A stretch of 5,119 nt of DNA. Source: Thermoleophilia bacterium (GTDB taxonomy: Bacteria > Actinomycetota > Thermoleophilia > Gaiellales > SKUG01). Within the stretch, counting starts at the first letter, position 1. Each line of letters opens with the position of its first letter. This document shows, in pieces, positions 5,064 to 5,119 of this stretch. A program made the translations under genes and the position numbers. Where the stretch lies: assembly GCA_025964465.1 (NCBI GenBank), contig JAOPYS010000471.1:1-5119 (forward strand), in the 5' to 3' direction. Under the pieces are notes generated by a model. That model was not told the origin of the DNA, searched no databases, and saw only the letters and a program-made list of their open reading frames with translations.

Positions 5064-5119
5064 GTGAAGCTGATCCTGCCCCTCCTGCTCGCCCTCGCCC
5101 TGCTGGTCGCCGCGCCGTC
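5064..5119 (+). CDS. N-terminus of a signal-peptide protein, probably FliP or FliO (cut by the window end)
   Basis: Only 18 full codons are visible: MKLILPLLLALALLVAAP. This is a short charged start followed by an unbroken hydrophobic core, typical of a cleavable signal peptide. FliP, a core subunit of the flagellar export gate, is made with such a signal peptide and commonly follows fliN. FliO is the other candidate by gene order. The start is well fixed: an in-frame TAG lies two codons upstream (5058-5060) and no other ATG or GTG follows in the visible frame. GGG at 5060-5062 is too near the GTG to act as a ribosome site, which fits a leaderless mRNA. Confidence 0.55.
   Translation, partial: MKLILPLLLALALLVAAP

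Noticed and set aside
1..5119. CRISPR arrays, tRNA or rRNA genes, insertion sequences, phage or defence genes
   Set aside because: I saw no direct-repeat array, tRNA-like fold, transposase motif or terminal inverted repeats. All recognisable genes are flagellar.

Overview
The window is a GC-rich flagellar gene cluster with every gene on the + strand. In order it holds flgE (broken by a frameshift), flbD, motA, motB, fliL, a fliN/fliY-like switch gene, and the first codons of a signal-peptide protein that is probably FliP or FliO. The gene order (flgE-flbD-motA-motB-fliL-fliN), the presence of FlbD, GTG starts and the strong G/C bias at third codon positions fit a high-GC Gram-positive. A deep-branching actinomycete, perhaps Thermoleophilia-like, is my best guess. 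That placement is inference only; no rRNA or marker gene is present.

Layout. Bases 14-939 encode the hook protein FlgE, but one C appears to be missing at about 206-208, so the N- and C-terminal parts lie in different frames. Bases 940-1244 form the only long spacer. It carries a strong 19-bp GC-rich hairpin (1113-1156) and then a sigma28-like promoter. Bases 1245-3323 are the tightly packed stator block flbD-motA-motB, with a 1-nt overlap and then a 10-nt gap. A 94-bp spacer, open throughout as a 33-codon frame coupled at both ends, precedes fliL (3418-3948). A 60-bp spacer precedes the fliN-like gene (4009-4977). An 86-bp spacer with another promoter-like element precedes the partial gene at 5064.

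How the genes work together. FlgE builds the hook. MotA and MotB form the proton-driven stator, FliL supports the stator at the basal body, and FlbD is a small protein that in Bacillus (SwrD) raises motor power. The FliN-like protein belongs to the C-ring switch, and the last gene probably starts the export-gate genes. No fliM lies between fliL and fliN, where it often sits.

Most interesting observation. Three spacers (before flbD, before fliL and before the partial last gene) share one layout: TTGCA, then 24-25 nt, then TCAAG or TCACG, then a CCGA core at exactly the same offset (21 nt from the T of TCAAG/TCACG). The last two elements resemble a sigma28/FliA/WhiG promoter. The TTGCA part is unexplained and may be an upstream activator or sigma-contact site. 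At flbD and at the last gene the GTG start lies exactly 35 nt from the T of TCAAG, about where transcription should begin. Both mRNAs may therefore be leaderless.
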